Notes: a model not told the origin generated them from the letters alone. 64,000 nucleotides of DNA from G963665215 sp963665215 (GCA_963665215.2 CAXXWW010000003.1:246174-310173), one strand, 5' to 3'; positions 53,129-63,809 are shown, counted from the stretch's first letter. Program-made: numbers and translations.

Positions 53129-53395
53129 ATGCCCCAGCCAGAATCACATAAGACAAGGGCAGCTGAGGAGCGCACGGAGGATGCCAGATCCTTTCTGCGA
53201 AGAGTCAGGAGGGCAGCCCGGCGCAGATACACGGCCGAGGAGAAGATCCGTGTCGTCCTAGAGGGGTTCGGCAGGGAGGTCGCCGTTAACGATCTGTGCC
53301 GGCGGGAGGGGATCAAGCCTCACTCCTTCTACGCATGGACCAAGGAACTCATGGGGCTGGGAGGCAGCGGCTGGCCCGAGACACCCTAGCATTCA
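53129..53395 (+). pseudogene. IS3-type transposase orfA fragment
   Basis: RRRYTAEEKIRVVLEGFGREVAVNDLCRREGIKPHSFYAWTKELM is the HTH of IS3/IS911-like orfA proteins. After KELM the frame should continue as GAGRQRLARDTL, which is present in a different frame; a 1-2 base slip therefore truncates it. No orfB is found. Confidence 0.75.
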
Positions 53396-54001
53396 ATCGC
53401 TCGACTTGTGCCTCACCAGGACTGCGTTGGTGATATTGGAGCTTGGGATGAGAATCTCGCAGTCTTCCGTGTTCAGCACGGTGTGCATCAGGGTTATCCT
53501 GATCACCGTCCCGGTGTTGGCGCCAATCGTCACCTTGTCCTTAACTCTGATAGGTCGTGCGATTGTCATGAATAGCCCTGCCAGGGCGTTTCCCATCACG
53601 GTCTGGCTCGCAAAGCCGGCGACTAGACCTGCAAAGCTGCCCATTGTCAACGCTGCGGCTGGGTTGTTGGTCAGAACGGAAACGACTGTGGATAGTATGA
53701 TCCCGTACGCGACGATCCGCGCTATTATTCGGAGGGCTCCTGCAACATCCGGCGATATGCGCCTTTGGACAACGGCGAACAAACTCTTGCTTCCGTTCTC
53801 TACGGCCGGAATCCCGAAGAGCGCGAGCAGAGCGATCACAACGTAATCCTTATATGGCGCAAGGAAACCGATCGGCTGACCCTCTTCTATGCTGGCCGTG
53901 TATGCGAGAAGGCCGAAAAAGGCTACGGCACACGCCACCGTCCACAACAGCGGCCAAGCCACCGAAACAGCAGGCGTGGGTTGATTTGTGTTGTCAGACA
54001 T
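53393..54001 (-). CDS. Small mechanosensitive-channel (MscS) family protein
   Basis: 202 aa with helices LLWTVACAVAFFGLLAYTA, YVVIALLALFGIPAV and IIARIVAYGIILSTVVSVL. The pore-lining helix and beta-domain of MscS follow: GSFAGLVAGFASQTVMGNALAGLFMTIARPIRVKDKVTIGANTGTVIRITLMHT with PSSNI near the end. The large C-terminal alpha/beta cage domain is absent, so it is a minimal MscS-like channel, opened by membrane tension in the family. It is transcribed convergently with the IS3 fragment, with a small overlap. Confidence 0.85.
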   Translation of the reverse strand: MSDNTNQPTPAVSVAWPLLWTVACAVAFFGLLAYTASIEEGQPIGFLAPYKDYVVIALLALFGIPAVENGSKSLFAVVQRRISPDVAGALRIIARIVAYGIILSTVVSVLTNNPAAALTMGSFAGLVAGFASQTVMGNALAGLFMTIARPIRVKDKVTIGANTGTVIRITLMHTVLNTEDCEILIPSSNITNAVLVRHKSSD

Positions 54002-54300
54002 CGCTTTCGCTTCCTAGTAGACCGACATCCTAGCAATGAAGGGTAACGAGAATACTGCGCGACGCTCCCATCCTAACCTTCCCCCTGACGGGAAGGGACT
54101 CACTGTTGCCGTGAGGTCTCGCCAATCCAGGCTAACCCTCATTTCAAAGAGTTCGTACCACTAGTCCCGTATCTCTATAGTTCGCTGAACAATCCTCCGA
54201 ATCGGTGAGCCGCATCCGATTCTTGTGCCATCCGTTGCGTTCGTTCTACAAGGACAGGGGCCGGGTGGACCGACACGAACGTCTCCGGACGGCTGAAGGG

Positions 54301-55890
54301 CTACAGATTGTTCTTTAGGGCCTCCTCCCTGGTCTGGTTCCATTCTGTCGAATCTGGACCGGGCCACGTTTCTAATACGAGCTTGGCCATTCGTAGGCTT
54401 CTGGACCGGATGCTTTCTTCGTCCCAAGGCGATTGAGCCAACAACTCGTTGTTGAGCAGCAGAACGCTGTGCTCTTGGAGTTCGTCACGTTTGGATTGCC
54501 AGGAGGCGTTGGACATGGATGAGTTGAGTTTCTGCGTAACGAGCGTGAGGTTGCCAATTGTGTGGACAAGGCTATTGCGCTGGTAGGTGGCTACATCGAC
54601 ATCAACCCACCCTGGGAGCGGCCACTCCTCTTCTCTCCAACCCACCGGTAGCAGGTGCTCTATTGTCAGATTCGTTGGGACGCCAGGTTGTTCAGACTTT
54701 CCCGAGGAACGCAACCGCCGCTCAACGCCTTCGAGCACCAACCGTAGCCTGCCCCTTGTAAGCAGGCGATAGAGGGGAGAAGACTCTAGGGCATCAGCCA
54801 CAGCTTCGTTGCTAGGCCATTCCCTAGCATGTGCTGTCTGCTCTCTCAGGAACGCGGCGGTCACTACGTCTGCCTTGTCCAGCCCACTCTCTTGCAAACG
54901 GCTGGCCATCTCTAGGATTAGCCTGTTGTAGTCCTTCGTAGTCTGACGGCAGATCATTCTCCGGACGAGGAAACTCTCCAAGGCGCTAAAGGCCCTTATG
55001 CGCGTTTCTGCCTCAGCTGACAGGAGCAGCAAGAGCACGGGAGTGATCACGCCTGCCTGCATGACACCTACGTGGTAGTAGAACGACTTCTCATCAGGGC
55101 TACGGCCTCCGGTGGTCTCGAAGTCACGGTAGTGCGCCAGGTCCAGCTTGACTGCCGACATCACCGAGTGGATCTCTTGCTCCGCAACGTCGCTGCGGAA
55201 AGCGTCAAACACTTTTGATGGAGACACCTCCGCACCCGTGCACATCACCAGCCAGTAGTTGAGGAGCATGTCCAAGCGCGGCCTGAACAGGCGGCCTTGT
55301 CTGACCTCCGTCCTCCACCACCCATCGTCCAAGTTTCCCCAGGCATCTCCCTCCTGGTCTCGTTCCCGAGACAAAACAAAGTTCTTAATGAGGTCGGACT
55401 GCTCAAGTGGAGTGCCGCGGGCATTCAGCGTCTCGAATATAAGATTCGGATCGTCCTGAGAGTCGAGGTCAATTACAACCATGTGGAGCATCGACGTTGC
55501 CGCAGCCTCAAGTGCATCGATTCGCGGTTCAATTGACCCTGGTACGTCTTGAAGCCATTTGCGAATTTGCAGCTGGAAGAACTCGTGCGCTTGGACGATC
55601 AGTGACTCCTCAAAGTCGTTTGCGGCGAGCCCATTGTCCATAGCATGCCTGAACGCTTCTCGGTCGCCCCTAGTAGGCCACAACTTGAAGATGTGAAGCC
55701 TATTGTCTCCGATGAGTTCTTCGTCGTTCGTAACGAGCTTGGCCAGACGCCTTGCGACCATCTTAAGGTATGGTTGGTCTGACTCCTCGCAAATCTGTCG
55801 AATGGCATCCAGAAGGAGCTGCAGTGTCGTCACCCGCTGTTGGCCGTCAATCACTTCACGCTGGTCGATGTCCTTTGCCGCCGCGGGGAT
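54301..55890 (-). pseudogene. DUF262/DUF1524 nuclease-type protein, 5' end cut off by IS256
   Basis: The remaining 529 codons begin right at the IS boundary (REVIDGQQRVTTLQLLLDAIRQ), the DUF262 catalytic-type motif DGQQR. They continue with a helical middle (FETLNARGTPLEQSDLIKNFVL) and the DUF1524 HNH-like motif NLTIEHLLPVGWREEEWPLP, IGNLTLVTQKLNSSMSN. The N-terminal ~50-80 residues are lost. Proteins of this build include GmrSD-type modification-dependent restriction enzymes and other anti-phage proteins. An internal start at the ATT/GTG before DGQQR would yield a truncated, probably inactive product. Confidence 0.8.
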
Positions 55891-57258
55891 GAGGTTACGT
55901 CAATAGGTGTGTAAACGACATCAGGCGGCGACCTTCTCAGCCGTTGATTCAATGGCGATTCCATCCGCATACTGTGCACCGAGATAGACGTCTTCGATCA
56001 ACTCAGGGGCCTTCAGACGCCTGAAGCGCTGTTCGGCGACCATCAACATTTTCCAGATCACCGCTATCGCCCGATCGACCCTCTTGTAGCGCTTGGCGGC
56101 ATCGGTCCGAAGCCTGAGGGCCGCGAAGGGTGATTCTACCGGGTTCGTCGTGCGAAGGTGCCCCCAGTGCTCCTTTGGGAAGTCATAGAAGGTGACCATG
56201 CGGTCCCAGTCCCGCTCCAAGGCCTCTGAGGCCGCCTCGTAGGAATGGTCGCCGCACCACCTGGTGAACACCGTCCTGAGCCGCTCAGCCTCTGTCCGAG
56301 TCGGCGCGTAGGGGATAGTACGCAGCATGAGCTTGGCCTGGTCCTGTTGTCGCTTTGGAAGCTTGGCGAGCACGTTTACGATCTTGTGGTTCCAGCAGCG
56401 TTGCTCTGCCGCCTGCGGATAGACGTTGCGCAGAGCTCCCCAGATGCCCAGGTGTCCGTCTCCAACCACCAGCCTCGGGCAGCTCAAGCCCCGGCGCTTG
56501 ATGTCCCTGAGCACCTCGGACCAGTTCTCTGTGGACTCCCTGTATCCGGGAACAGCGCTCACCACCACCTTGCTCCCGTCGCTCAGGGCCGCCATCACCA
56601 CCAGTACCGCCGCCTTCTCCTTCTCAAGACCAGCCTTGACGTAGACTCCATCCACCCACATGTAGACCACTTCCAGGTCATCGAGGGGCCGGCTGCGCCA
56701 TTGGGCAAGCTCATCGTTCCACTTATCCTTCAACCGGGCCACCGTGCTCGCCGATACCGGTGCGTCCTCTCCCAGCAGCCCCCGCAAAGCCAGATCGAAG
56801 TCGCCTTCGGATAGACCGTGCAGGTACAGCTCGGGGATCAACTCAGCAACCTTCCTGGTCCTGTTGACGAACAGCGGCAGCAGCCGGCTCTCGAACTGCT
56901 CCTCGGTATCGCGGACTCGCGGCCGCCTCAGCTGTATCGTTCCCGAACTCAGCGTAAGCCTCCGGGCTCTGCCGTATCCGTTCCGATAGCCGGTATCGTT
57001 GTCCGAGTCGGATCTGAGCGCCGACTTCGCCCTTCCCAGAAACGCCGTCACCTCCTCCTCCAGCAACTCCTGGATCAGCCTCTGGACCTGGCTTCGCACC
57101 CAATCCTCCAACTGCTCCCACTCCGGCCTTGACTCCGACCTACTCTCAGTGCTTTCCTTCCTCATGGGCGGTCTATCTCCTCTCTTGGGCCTCGAGCCCG
57201 TGTTGTTCAGAGAGAGGGTACACCGCCTGACTGTTTACACACTTTTTGAAGATACCTC
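55891..57258 (-). mobile_element. IS256-family element (copy 3) without matching target duplication
   Basis: 1368 bp, same ends as copies 1 and 2. The left flank is GCGGGGAT and the right flank is GCGAGAGT, which do not match, unlike the perfect 8-bp duplications of the other copies. This indicates recombination or deletion at this IS. Confidence 0.95.
55921..57165 (-). CDS. IS256-family transposase (copy 3)
   Basis: 414 aa, intact and nearly identical to copies 1 and 2, with Ala in EEVTAFL and Arg in LMLRTIP. The catalytic landmarks are conserved. Confidence 0.95.
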   Translation of the reverse strand: MRKESTESRSESRPEWEQLEDWVRSQVQRLIQELLEEEVTAFLGRAKSALRSDSDNDTGYRNGYGRARRLTLSSGTIQLRRPRVRDTEEQFESRLLPLFVNRTRKVAELIPELYLHGLSEGDFDLALRGLLGEDAPVSASTVARLKDKWNDELAQWRSRPLDDLEVVYMWVDGVYVKAGLEKEKAAVLVVMAALSDGSKVVVSAVPGYRESTENWSEVLRDIKRRGLSCPRLVVGDGHLGIWGALRNVYPQAAEQRCWNHKIVNVLAKLPKRQQDQAKLMLRTIPYAPTRTEAERLRTVFTRWCGDHSYEAASEALERDWDRMVTFYDFPKEHWGHLRTTNPVESPFAALRLRTDAAKRYKRVDRAIAVIWKMLMVAEQRFRRLKAPELIEDVYLGAQYADGIAIESTAEKVAA

Positions 57259-57609
57259 GCGAGAGTGCTCGACGAGGCCAGGGCCGCGCTCGCACGTGCC
57301 GAACATATCACCCCGTGGGATCTAGCCTACCGTCTCGCTGATGATGAGTTCGCGGACGAAGGCGGGCTCGTCCCGCATTGGGTGTTCACAGAAGGTGACG
57401 CACGGATTCAGCGCCGCTCGCCGGTCCTGCCGCTGTCGCGGGATGTGGACCGCGAGGTTGCGCTCAGGCGGTCACTGGCCGTATACCGTATGGTATTTGG
57501 ACAGCCACGACAGGATGACCTGCTGGAATTCATCCTGCGCGAGGTCCCCGACGACCGCAGGGATGATCTTGCGACGGCGCTGACCATCGACCTGAGTCCG
57601 CCATCATGA
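57259..57609 (+). pseudogene. C-terminal fragment of a larger protein, possibly helicase-like
   Basis: The frame is open from the IS256 boundary: ARVLDEARAALARAEHITPWDLAYRLADDEF through RRSLAVYRMVFGQPRQDDLLEFILREV to the stop. The segment YRMVFGQPRQDDLLEFI resembles the end of large SF2/SNF2 helicase-like proteins, but I cannot confirm this. It has no start of its own and was clearly cut by the IS. Confidence 0.45.
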
Positions 57610-57784
57610 GGCTGCTCAACGGCCTACCGTCCAAAGCGGGTTCAGTGGTACTGCCTACCGTCCAACACAGACTCACAAACTTCCCAGCCACAATTCGAAG
57701 ACGGTTCTGTCTACGGTGAAAAAAGGTCCACCAAACTGGACAAATCAAGGCCCTTCGTGTTGAGGTTCGTTTTGGGAACGCCGA

Positions 57785-58699
57785 TCATCCGGCCTGATCG
57801 TCCCCCGTAACGTCGAGGAAATACTGCTCCAAGGACATCTCCTCGGCTGCCATCTCAGTAACGTAGACCTCTGACCGGCCCAAAGCCATACTGAGCTCAG
57901 GCGACCGCTCGCCCGGACCTGTCACGACAACTGACTCACCGTCTGCCGACACGTCGTCAACCCAGTCCAGCGCCGACAGCACCTCGACGGCCTTAGCGTT
58001 GTCGGTCGTACGCAGACGCACGCGCTCGCCTTCCCGCGAATGCACTAGGTCTTCGACCTTGCCCTGCACGATGAGCTTGCCCTTCGAGAGTATGCCTACG
58101 CTGTCGCACACCTGCTCGACCTCGTGCAGCAGGTGACTCGACAAAAGCACGGTGCGGCCGCCCGTGCCGAGGCTGCGTATCAGGTCCCGCACCTCGGCCA
58201 TGCCAGCGGGATCCATGCCGTTGGTCGGCTCGTCCAGGAACAGCAACTCGGGATCGCCCAAGATGGCGTAGGCCAGCCCCAAGCGCTGCTTCATACCCAG
58301 GGAGTAGGTGCGGAAGCGGCTGTCCCCGCGGTCGGCAAGCCCTACCTTCTCCAGCAGGTCGTCCAACTCCCTCCGATCTCCCCTCCCGGCGATGCCCTGG
58401 AAGTAGGCAAGATTGTCGCGGCCCGACAGGTAGGGATAGAACGACGGGGTCTCGACTATGGCGCCGACGCGACTCAAAGCTTCACGGTGCTGTGTATCCG
58501 CGTCGAACAGGTTGAACCTGCCCGCCGTGGGTTTCACCAGCCCGAGCAGCATCCCCATCGTCGTCGTCTTGCCCGAGCCGTTCGGACCCAGAAGCCCGAA
58601 TATGTGGCCGCGCGGCACCTTCATCGACAGCTCGTCCACGGCCAGGATGTCGCCGTACCGCTTAGTCAGCCCATCTGTTTGTATGACGAGATCGTTCAC
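57785..58699 (-). CDS. ABC transporter ATP-binding protein
   Basis: 304 aa. Walker A LLGPNGSGKTTTMGML, signature YSLGMKQRLGLAYAI, Walker B LLFLDEPTNGMDPAG and the switch SSHLLHEVEQVCD are all present. It has the C-terminal extension (DDVSADGESVVVTGPGERSP) common in ABC-2 exporters of the CcmA/bacitracin type. It lies downstream of the permease gene, 91 bp away on the same strand. The pair would export an unknown substrate. Confidence 0.95.
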   Translation of the reverse strand: MNDLVIQTDGLTKRYGDILAVDELSMKVPRGHIFGLLGPNGSGKTTTMGMLLGLVKPTAGRFNLFDADTQHREALSRVGAIVETPSFYPYLSGRDNLAYFQGIAGRGDRRELDDLLEKVGLADRGDSRFRTYSLGMKQRLGLAYAILGDPELLFLDEPTNGMDPAGMAEVRDLIRSLGTGGRTVLLSSHLLHEVEQVCDSVGILSKGKLIVQGKVEDLVHSREGERVRLRTTDNAKAVEVLSALDWVDDVSADGESVVVTGPGERSPELSMALGRSEVYVTEMAAEEMSLEQYFLDVTGDDQAG

Positions 58700-58790
58700 T
58701 ATCCATCCTTTCTCATCTCACATCACGCCAACGGCAGCACTGGACCTTCAAGGTACGCCTGTCACAATTGGGAAGGAAGGACATGCCCGA

Positions 58791-59846
58791 TCATTCGCCC
58801 TTCGCGCCGGCGATGTCCCTGCGGAGGAATATCCAGAAGGCGGCGGTGCAGAGCACCATCGTGTAGGCCAGTATCACCAAGAACGCTTGGAGCGTGTGAG
58901 GCTGATTGGCCGTGGAGCTGGCGCCTGAGACCTCTACGGTCACGAATGCGGACTCCATCCATTCGCTTACGTTATTGCCGAGGAGGGCGTCTGCGATGTT
59001 CTCGCCCCAACTGGTGACATTGAGGATGGGGGAGGCTATCAACTCGATGACGTAGTATCCCAGGGCGATTGCCATGCCTGCGGCGGCGGACTGGGTGAGC
59101 ACTGCCAGGAAAATGCTCAGCGCGATGTATGGCGCGACGGCATAGACGGCTTTGCCGAAGGTCACGGCTACATCGAACCACCTTCCGGCGTTGGCGAGCT
59201 TGCCAACTTCGTCAGGAGGAATAACGGCGGCTAGCAAGCTGGCGATGGCCGTCGCGACGGCCACGACGATGAATCCGGCGGCGCACGTCAGCAGGACCAG
59301 GATGATCTTTGACGCGAGGAGCTGCCAGCGCCCGGTGCCGCGCGTCAGGGTCGTCCTCAGCGTGCCCCATCCGTATTCGGTACCCATGAGAGACGCGGCG
59401 AGGATCATGAGGAGGATGGGGGCGAAGCTCACCAGCCCCGTCGTGCTATTGGCGATGGAGTGCGGAATGGTGAACGCCTTGCGTAGGTCTTCGCGCAGAG
59501 CGGTATCGCCGCAACTCTCTTCGCGGAATCTCTCTACATCTCTCAGGAAACGACTCCGCTGCTCTTCGGGGAGGGTCTCAACCTCTGGGGGCATATCCTC
59601 ATTCGCGAGGCTTTCGCACGACACCTCTATGTTAATTGTCTCGCCGTCCACTTCCTCGCTTACTCCGAAAGAGTTGCTGCCTCCAGAAGTGATTTCCTGT
59701 AGAGTCTCGTTGTGGTACGCGGTGTAGCCGAACCACATGCCGAACTGTACGAGGACGACAGCGATGCCCAGGAGGACCCACGGCATCCAGCGGTGGCGGA
59801 GCTTGAACCACTCCCATAGTGTCAGGCGCATTACGTGGGCGATCAT
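58791..59846 (-). CDS. ABC-2 type transporter permease
   Basis: 351 aa. An N-terminal helix after WEWFKLRHRW (WMPWVLLGIAVVLVQFGMWFGY), an extracytoplasmic loop of about 120 residues rich in Glu, and then five hydrophobic helices, including GLVSFAPILLMILAASLMGTEY and ILVLLTCAAGFIVVAVATAIA, are typical of ABC-2 membrane subunits. EYGWGTLRTTLTRGTGR is the conserved cytoplasmic loop. It pairs with the ATPase at 57785-58699. Confidence 0.9.
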   Translation of the reverse strand: MIAHVMRLTLWEWFKLRHRWMPWVLLGIAVVLVQFGMWFGYTAYHNETLQEITSGGSNSFGVSEEVDGETINIEVSCESLANEDMPPEVETLPEEQRSRFLRDVERFREESCGDTALREDLRKAFTIPHSIANSTTGLVSFAPILLMILAASLMGTEYGWGTLRTTLTRGTGRWQLLASKIILVLLTCAAGFIVVAVATAIASLLAAVIPPDEVGKLANAGRWFDVAVTFGKAVYAVAPYIALSIFLAVLTQSAAAGMAIALGYYVIELIASPILNVTSWGENIADALLGNNVSEWMESAFVTVEVSGASSTANQPHTLQAFLVILAYTMVLCTAAFWIFLRRDIAGAKGE

Positions 59847-59947
59847 TTGTTTATGGCTTCTCCAAAGTCGATTTGCAGATCTTGCTCACGGGCCTGCGTG
59901 AGGCTTCCTACTCAACAAGAGGGCGATCAGACGACACCTGATCAACC

Positions 59948-60604
59948 GGGATTTCCCATATTGGCAGTCTTCAGATTCAAAGGGCAGCCCAAACGAGATG
60001 GGAGCATCATAGTCAGGTCCTGCAAGGCCAGTCAATCGCCGGTCTATCCAACAAGAGATGCGTTTGCAGTCGTAGAGCACCCTTCTTGTCCGTCTTCATC
60101 GTCCTCGTGTCCCCTGCCAGTGGGGTGAAACCGCATTGAAGACAAGGCGACTCCCTGAAGCGCTCTCCCCTCTTGGCAAGATCGTGGTTGTACCCTCCCT
60201 CAGCTTGGCGCCGGCGATAACCGGCCGATACGATCCAACACTCCCTGGAACAACCGTCGAGGAACCGACACCTCGGATAACTGAAAGATCAACCACCGGG
60301 CGTGCCGCACCAGACGGCCTCCCATCTTGATCAGCTTGACCTGCACGCTCCGCAGCAATCAGTGCTTGACCGCCTTGGGCAGACACAGCCGACTCCTGTC
60401 GCCCCGTAGCGGGACAGGATCGGATCCAATACATCACGCCACCTGTGCGCGCTATGTACGTTCCCCGCACGCAGCATCGCGCCCTCGCAGTCACCGAACT
60501 GGTTGAACACGGACAAAGGGTGATAGCACGTGCTCCCAAAGTGACCGTTGTACGACGCTCCCTCCTGTCCTCCATGTACCGGACTGTCCGAACTGTCCAT
60601 GTCT
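59948..60604 (-). pseudogene. Diverged IS1380-type remnant (third type)
   Basis: On the minus strand, 60604 reads LDMDSSDSPVHGGQEGASYNGHFGSTCYHPLSVFNQFGDCEGAML through ILSRYGATG. The frame then jumps, after a deletion, to LRSVQVKLIKMGGRLVRHARWLIFQLSEVSV ending SPAPS and TGA near 60203. An end-like sequence, CCGGGATTTCCCATATTGG (about 59948), lies at the far side. It is related to but clearly older than the neighbouring element. Confidence 0.7.
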
Positions 60605-60606
60605 AA

Positions 60607-62527
60607 GCCGGAATTACCCATATCAAACCGCCTGGGTCCAAGCAAGGTACCATCCTCGACGAGAGCCATCTTAGTATCACTCACGGATGCCGTCAACCAT
60701 CCATCGAGCGTACAAAACCATCTCTCGGCGTGGTGAGTTAGCGGCCCCAGGCAGCGGAGGTGGCTTTCACCACGTTTGCACTCCCTTCAAATCTCCGGGC
60801 ACGCACCTCGCCCTTGGTTGCCTCTCTTCACCTCTGATGACCTCAAGGATAATCGCTACCCTGGTGCTGGATGGAGCCCGGCGATACGCTCCAACACTTG
60901 CCGGAATATCTCCCGGGACACTGCCACCTAGGCAAGCTGAAACACCTGAAGCTCCAATTCGACCGCAGAGTCCGCCTGGATTTCCGTGGCGCTACCATCA
61001 CCTCGGACGCCGGACTCCTGGCATGCCGCGAGCTTGATGCCGCTCTGGGGCTCACAGAGACAGCCAACGATTATATCCATGAAAGCCGCACCGGCCGCAA
61101 TGTGCAACACCCGCTGTTGCCCTTGCTCAGACAATCGGTGTATAGCCGTCTCGCTGGCTACGAGGACACCAACGACGCTGAACGGCTTGCCCAAGACCCG
61201 GCTATGCGTGTCATCGTCGGGTGGCAAGGTACTGATAAGCAGGCAGCCAGCACCAATACTATGAGCCGATTTGAGACTGAGGTGTTAACCGAAGAGGAGA
61301 ACCTGGATGGGCTTGCGCGCCTGAATGTTGAGTGGGTGGACAGGGGCATGGCCCAGACATCTCACCAGCGAGTTATCCTAGACATGGACAGCTCTGAAAG
61401 CCCGGTGCATGGGCAGCAAGAGGGAGTCGCCTACAACGGCCACTTCGAGTCCGTATGTTATCACCCGCTCTTCCTGTTCAACCATTTCGGAGATTGCGAA
61501 GGTGCAATGCTTCGCCCGGGCAACGTCCACAGCGCTGAGCGGTGGCGGGAGGTTCTGGAGCCAGTCGTGAAGCGATACCAGGAGAAAGGAGTCCGGCTGC
61601 TGTTCCGGGCCGATGCTGCCTTTGCCAAGCCCGAGGTGTACGAGTACCTGGAGTCAAGGGACACTGGCTACGCTATGCGGCTTCCGGCCAACGAGGTATT
61701 ACAAGGAAACATCCGGCACCTGCTGAAGCGGCCGTGGGCAGGCCGCCTAAAGCCTGCCCTGAGCCTGTCGAAGGGAAGCCCGTAGTCCGGTATCACGACT
61801 TCGTTTACCAGGCCCAGAGCTGGGACATTCCCCGGCGTGTGGTCGCCAAGGTGGAGTGGCGCCAGGGTGAGCTATTCCCGAGGGTCGGGTTCGTCGTCAC
61901 CAACCTCAACCTACCGCCGGCAGGCGTAACCCACTTCTACAACGGGCGGGGCACGGCCGAGCAGTGGATCAAGGAAGGTAAGTACGCCCTGAACTGGACG
62001 CGGCTCTCGTGTCACAGGTTCGTTGCTAACCAGGTGAGGCTGTGGCTGTTTGTGCTGGCCTACAACCTGGGCAACTTCATGAGAAGGCTGACTTTGCCAG
62101 AGTCAGTGAAACACTGGTCACTGCGAAGCGTGCAGACCAAGCTCATCAAGATGGGTGGACGTCTGGTGCGGCATGCCAGGAGGTTGGTGTTTCAGCTTGC
62201 TGAGGTGGCAGTGTCCCGGGAGGTATTCCGGCAAGTGTTGGAGCGTATCGCCGGGCTCCATCCAGCACCAGGGTAGCGATTACCCTTGAGGTCATCAGAG
62301 GTGAAGAGAGGCAACCAAGGGCGAGGTGCGTGCCCGGAGGAGTTTGAAGGGAGCGCAAACGTGGTGAAAGCCACCTCCGCTGCCTGGGGCCGCTAACTCA
62401 CCACGCCGAGAGATGGTTTTGTGAGCTTGATTGGATGGTTGACGGCATCCGTGAGTGATACTGACGTGGCTCTCGTCGAGGATGGTGCGTCACTTGGGTC
62501 CAGGCAGCTTGATATGGGTAATTCCGG
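60607..62527 (+). mobile_element. Second-type IS1380 element with ~340-bp inverted ends
   Basis: Ends are CCGGAATTACCCATATCAA and TTGATATGGGTAATTCCGG. The left ~340 bp (to about 60945) are an inverted, slightly diverged copy of the right ~340 bp, including the last codons of the transposase read backwards. The normal left end is therefore absent. Flanks do not show a matching duplication. Confidence 0.8.
60871..62276 (+). pseudogene. Second-type IS1380 transposase, frameshifted by a 1-bp loss
   Basis: The frame from 60871 runs through LKLQFDRRVRLDFRGATITS, VILDMDSSESPVHGQQEG, VRLLFRADAAFAKPEVYEYL and HLLKRP. There AGCGGCCCG (as at 37474) has become AGCGGCCG, and reading shifts. The downstream frame resumes VGRPPKACPEPVEGKPVVRYH through GLHPAPG. 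Residues before LKLQFDRRV derive from the inverted copy of the gene's own 3' end and are not native. The DDE residues are all encoded, but not in one frame. Confidence 0.85.
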
Positions 62528-62764
62528 TTTACTGTACCGCCGCGCGTGGGCCTAAAGGCCCCGCGCCCCAGTACTATGCGGTGCTCTGGCCCTTCAGGGC
62601 CAAGCGAAACAGCGCATCAGCCGCGTAACGGAGCGGTCACAAACCGGGGTGGGGCGAGGGCCCCACCGTAGAAAAGGGAGAGGGCTTATGCTAATCTTCG
62701 AATAAGGGGTACGCATCTCAGCGAGCAGCCAGTCTCGTCCCCGTGGCTGTTCAGCCCCTGCACA
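62528..62764. other. Intergenic block with three GC-rich hairpins
   Basis: Stems seen are GCGTGGGCCT/AGGCCCCGC (62548-62567), GGCCCTTCAGGGCC (62589-62602) and GGTGGGGC/GCCCCACC (62649-62668). No gene is seen. The last is followed by GTAGAAAAGGGAGAGGG, without a T-run. Confidence 0.45.
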
Positions 62765-63786
62765 TTGAGAGGCAGCCCTCAGGCCCCCCAGGTTGACGCG
62801 GTGCGCACTCTATTCAAAAACTCAGCCCTTCACCGTATAACCTCTGCCGTCGTCCGCAGAAGCGACGCCGTGCGCGAGCGCCTGGGGCGCTACTTTCTTA
62901 TCGTCCTCGTCGTACGCACCGTGCAAGAGATGTCCGACGATGACGCTACCCACATGGCCGCGGGCGTCGCCTACTATGCTCTGTTCTCCATCTTTCCCCT
63001 GCTGCTGGGCCTGATAGCCCTTGTCAGCTTCCTGGACGTGCTGGAGTCGGAGACCGTGCAGACCGAGATCACCGACTTCGTCACCGACTACCTTCCCGGC
63101 TCCGAGGGATTAGTCGACAGCAACGTCGAGTCGGCCAACCGGCTTCAGGGGGCCCTGGGCGTGTTCGCGATTGTCGGGCTTATCTGGTCAGGCAGCGCGA
63201 TCTTCGGTGCCGTGACCAGGGCTGTAAACAGGGCGTGGGACGTCCATAAGGACAGGCCGCTGCTCGTCGGCAAGCCCCGACAGCTGGTCATGGCGTTGGG
63301 CGTGGGAGTCCTGTTCATGCTGTCCCTGAGTACGGCCACCTTCGCCCGGGTGGTGGGGCGCCTCAGCGAGTCCGACGTGCCCGGCGTTGGATTCCTGGCC
63401 GAGGCCGTCGGCGTGGTGTTGCTCCAAGGCAGCTCCTTCGTGCTCTCGCTCTGCATATTCCTGCTCATCTACAAGTTCTTGCCCAACACCAGGACTACTG
63501 GGGGTACATCTGGCCCGGCGCGCTTCTGGCGGCGGTCCTCTTCGAGCTGGCCAAGAACGTCTTCATACTCTACCTGGGCCGCATCGCCACCTTCGAGAGC
63601 GTCTACGGCTCCCTGGCCCCGGTCATCGCCCTGCTGCTGTGGACCTACGTCAGCAGCCTGATCCTGATCCTCGGGGCCGAGCTCAGCTCGGAGTACGGCC
63701 GGCTGCGGCGGGGCGTGGACCGGGGCGTCCTGCTTCATCCAAAGGAGCCGGTCGCTCGAGACGAGACCGAACCGGGCGCGAGCTAG
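62765..63786 (+). pseudogene. YihY/BrkB-family inner-membrane protein, frameshifted
   Basis: Frame one has the family start VQEMSDDDATHMAAGVAYYALFSIFPLLLGLIALVS and LIWSGSAIFGAVTRAVNRAWDV, then helices to FLLIYKFLPNTRT. Near 63495 one base is missing. The other frame continues with YWGYIWPGALLAAVLFELAKNVFILYLG, YGSLAPVIALLLWTYVSSLILILGAELSSEYGR and ends at TAG 63784-63786. Joined, it is a normal ~340-residue BrkB protein with six helices. The TTG at 62765 and a GTG at 62801 are possible starts. Confidence 0.85.
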
Positions 63787-63809
63787 AGGGAGACCTGGGG
63801 CGGGTACCT

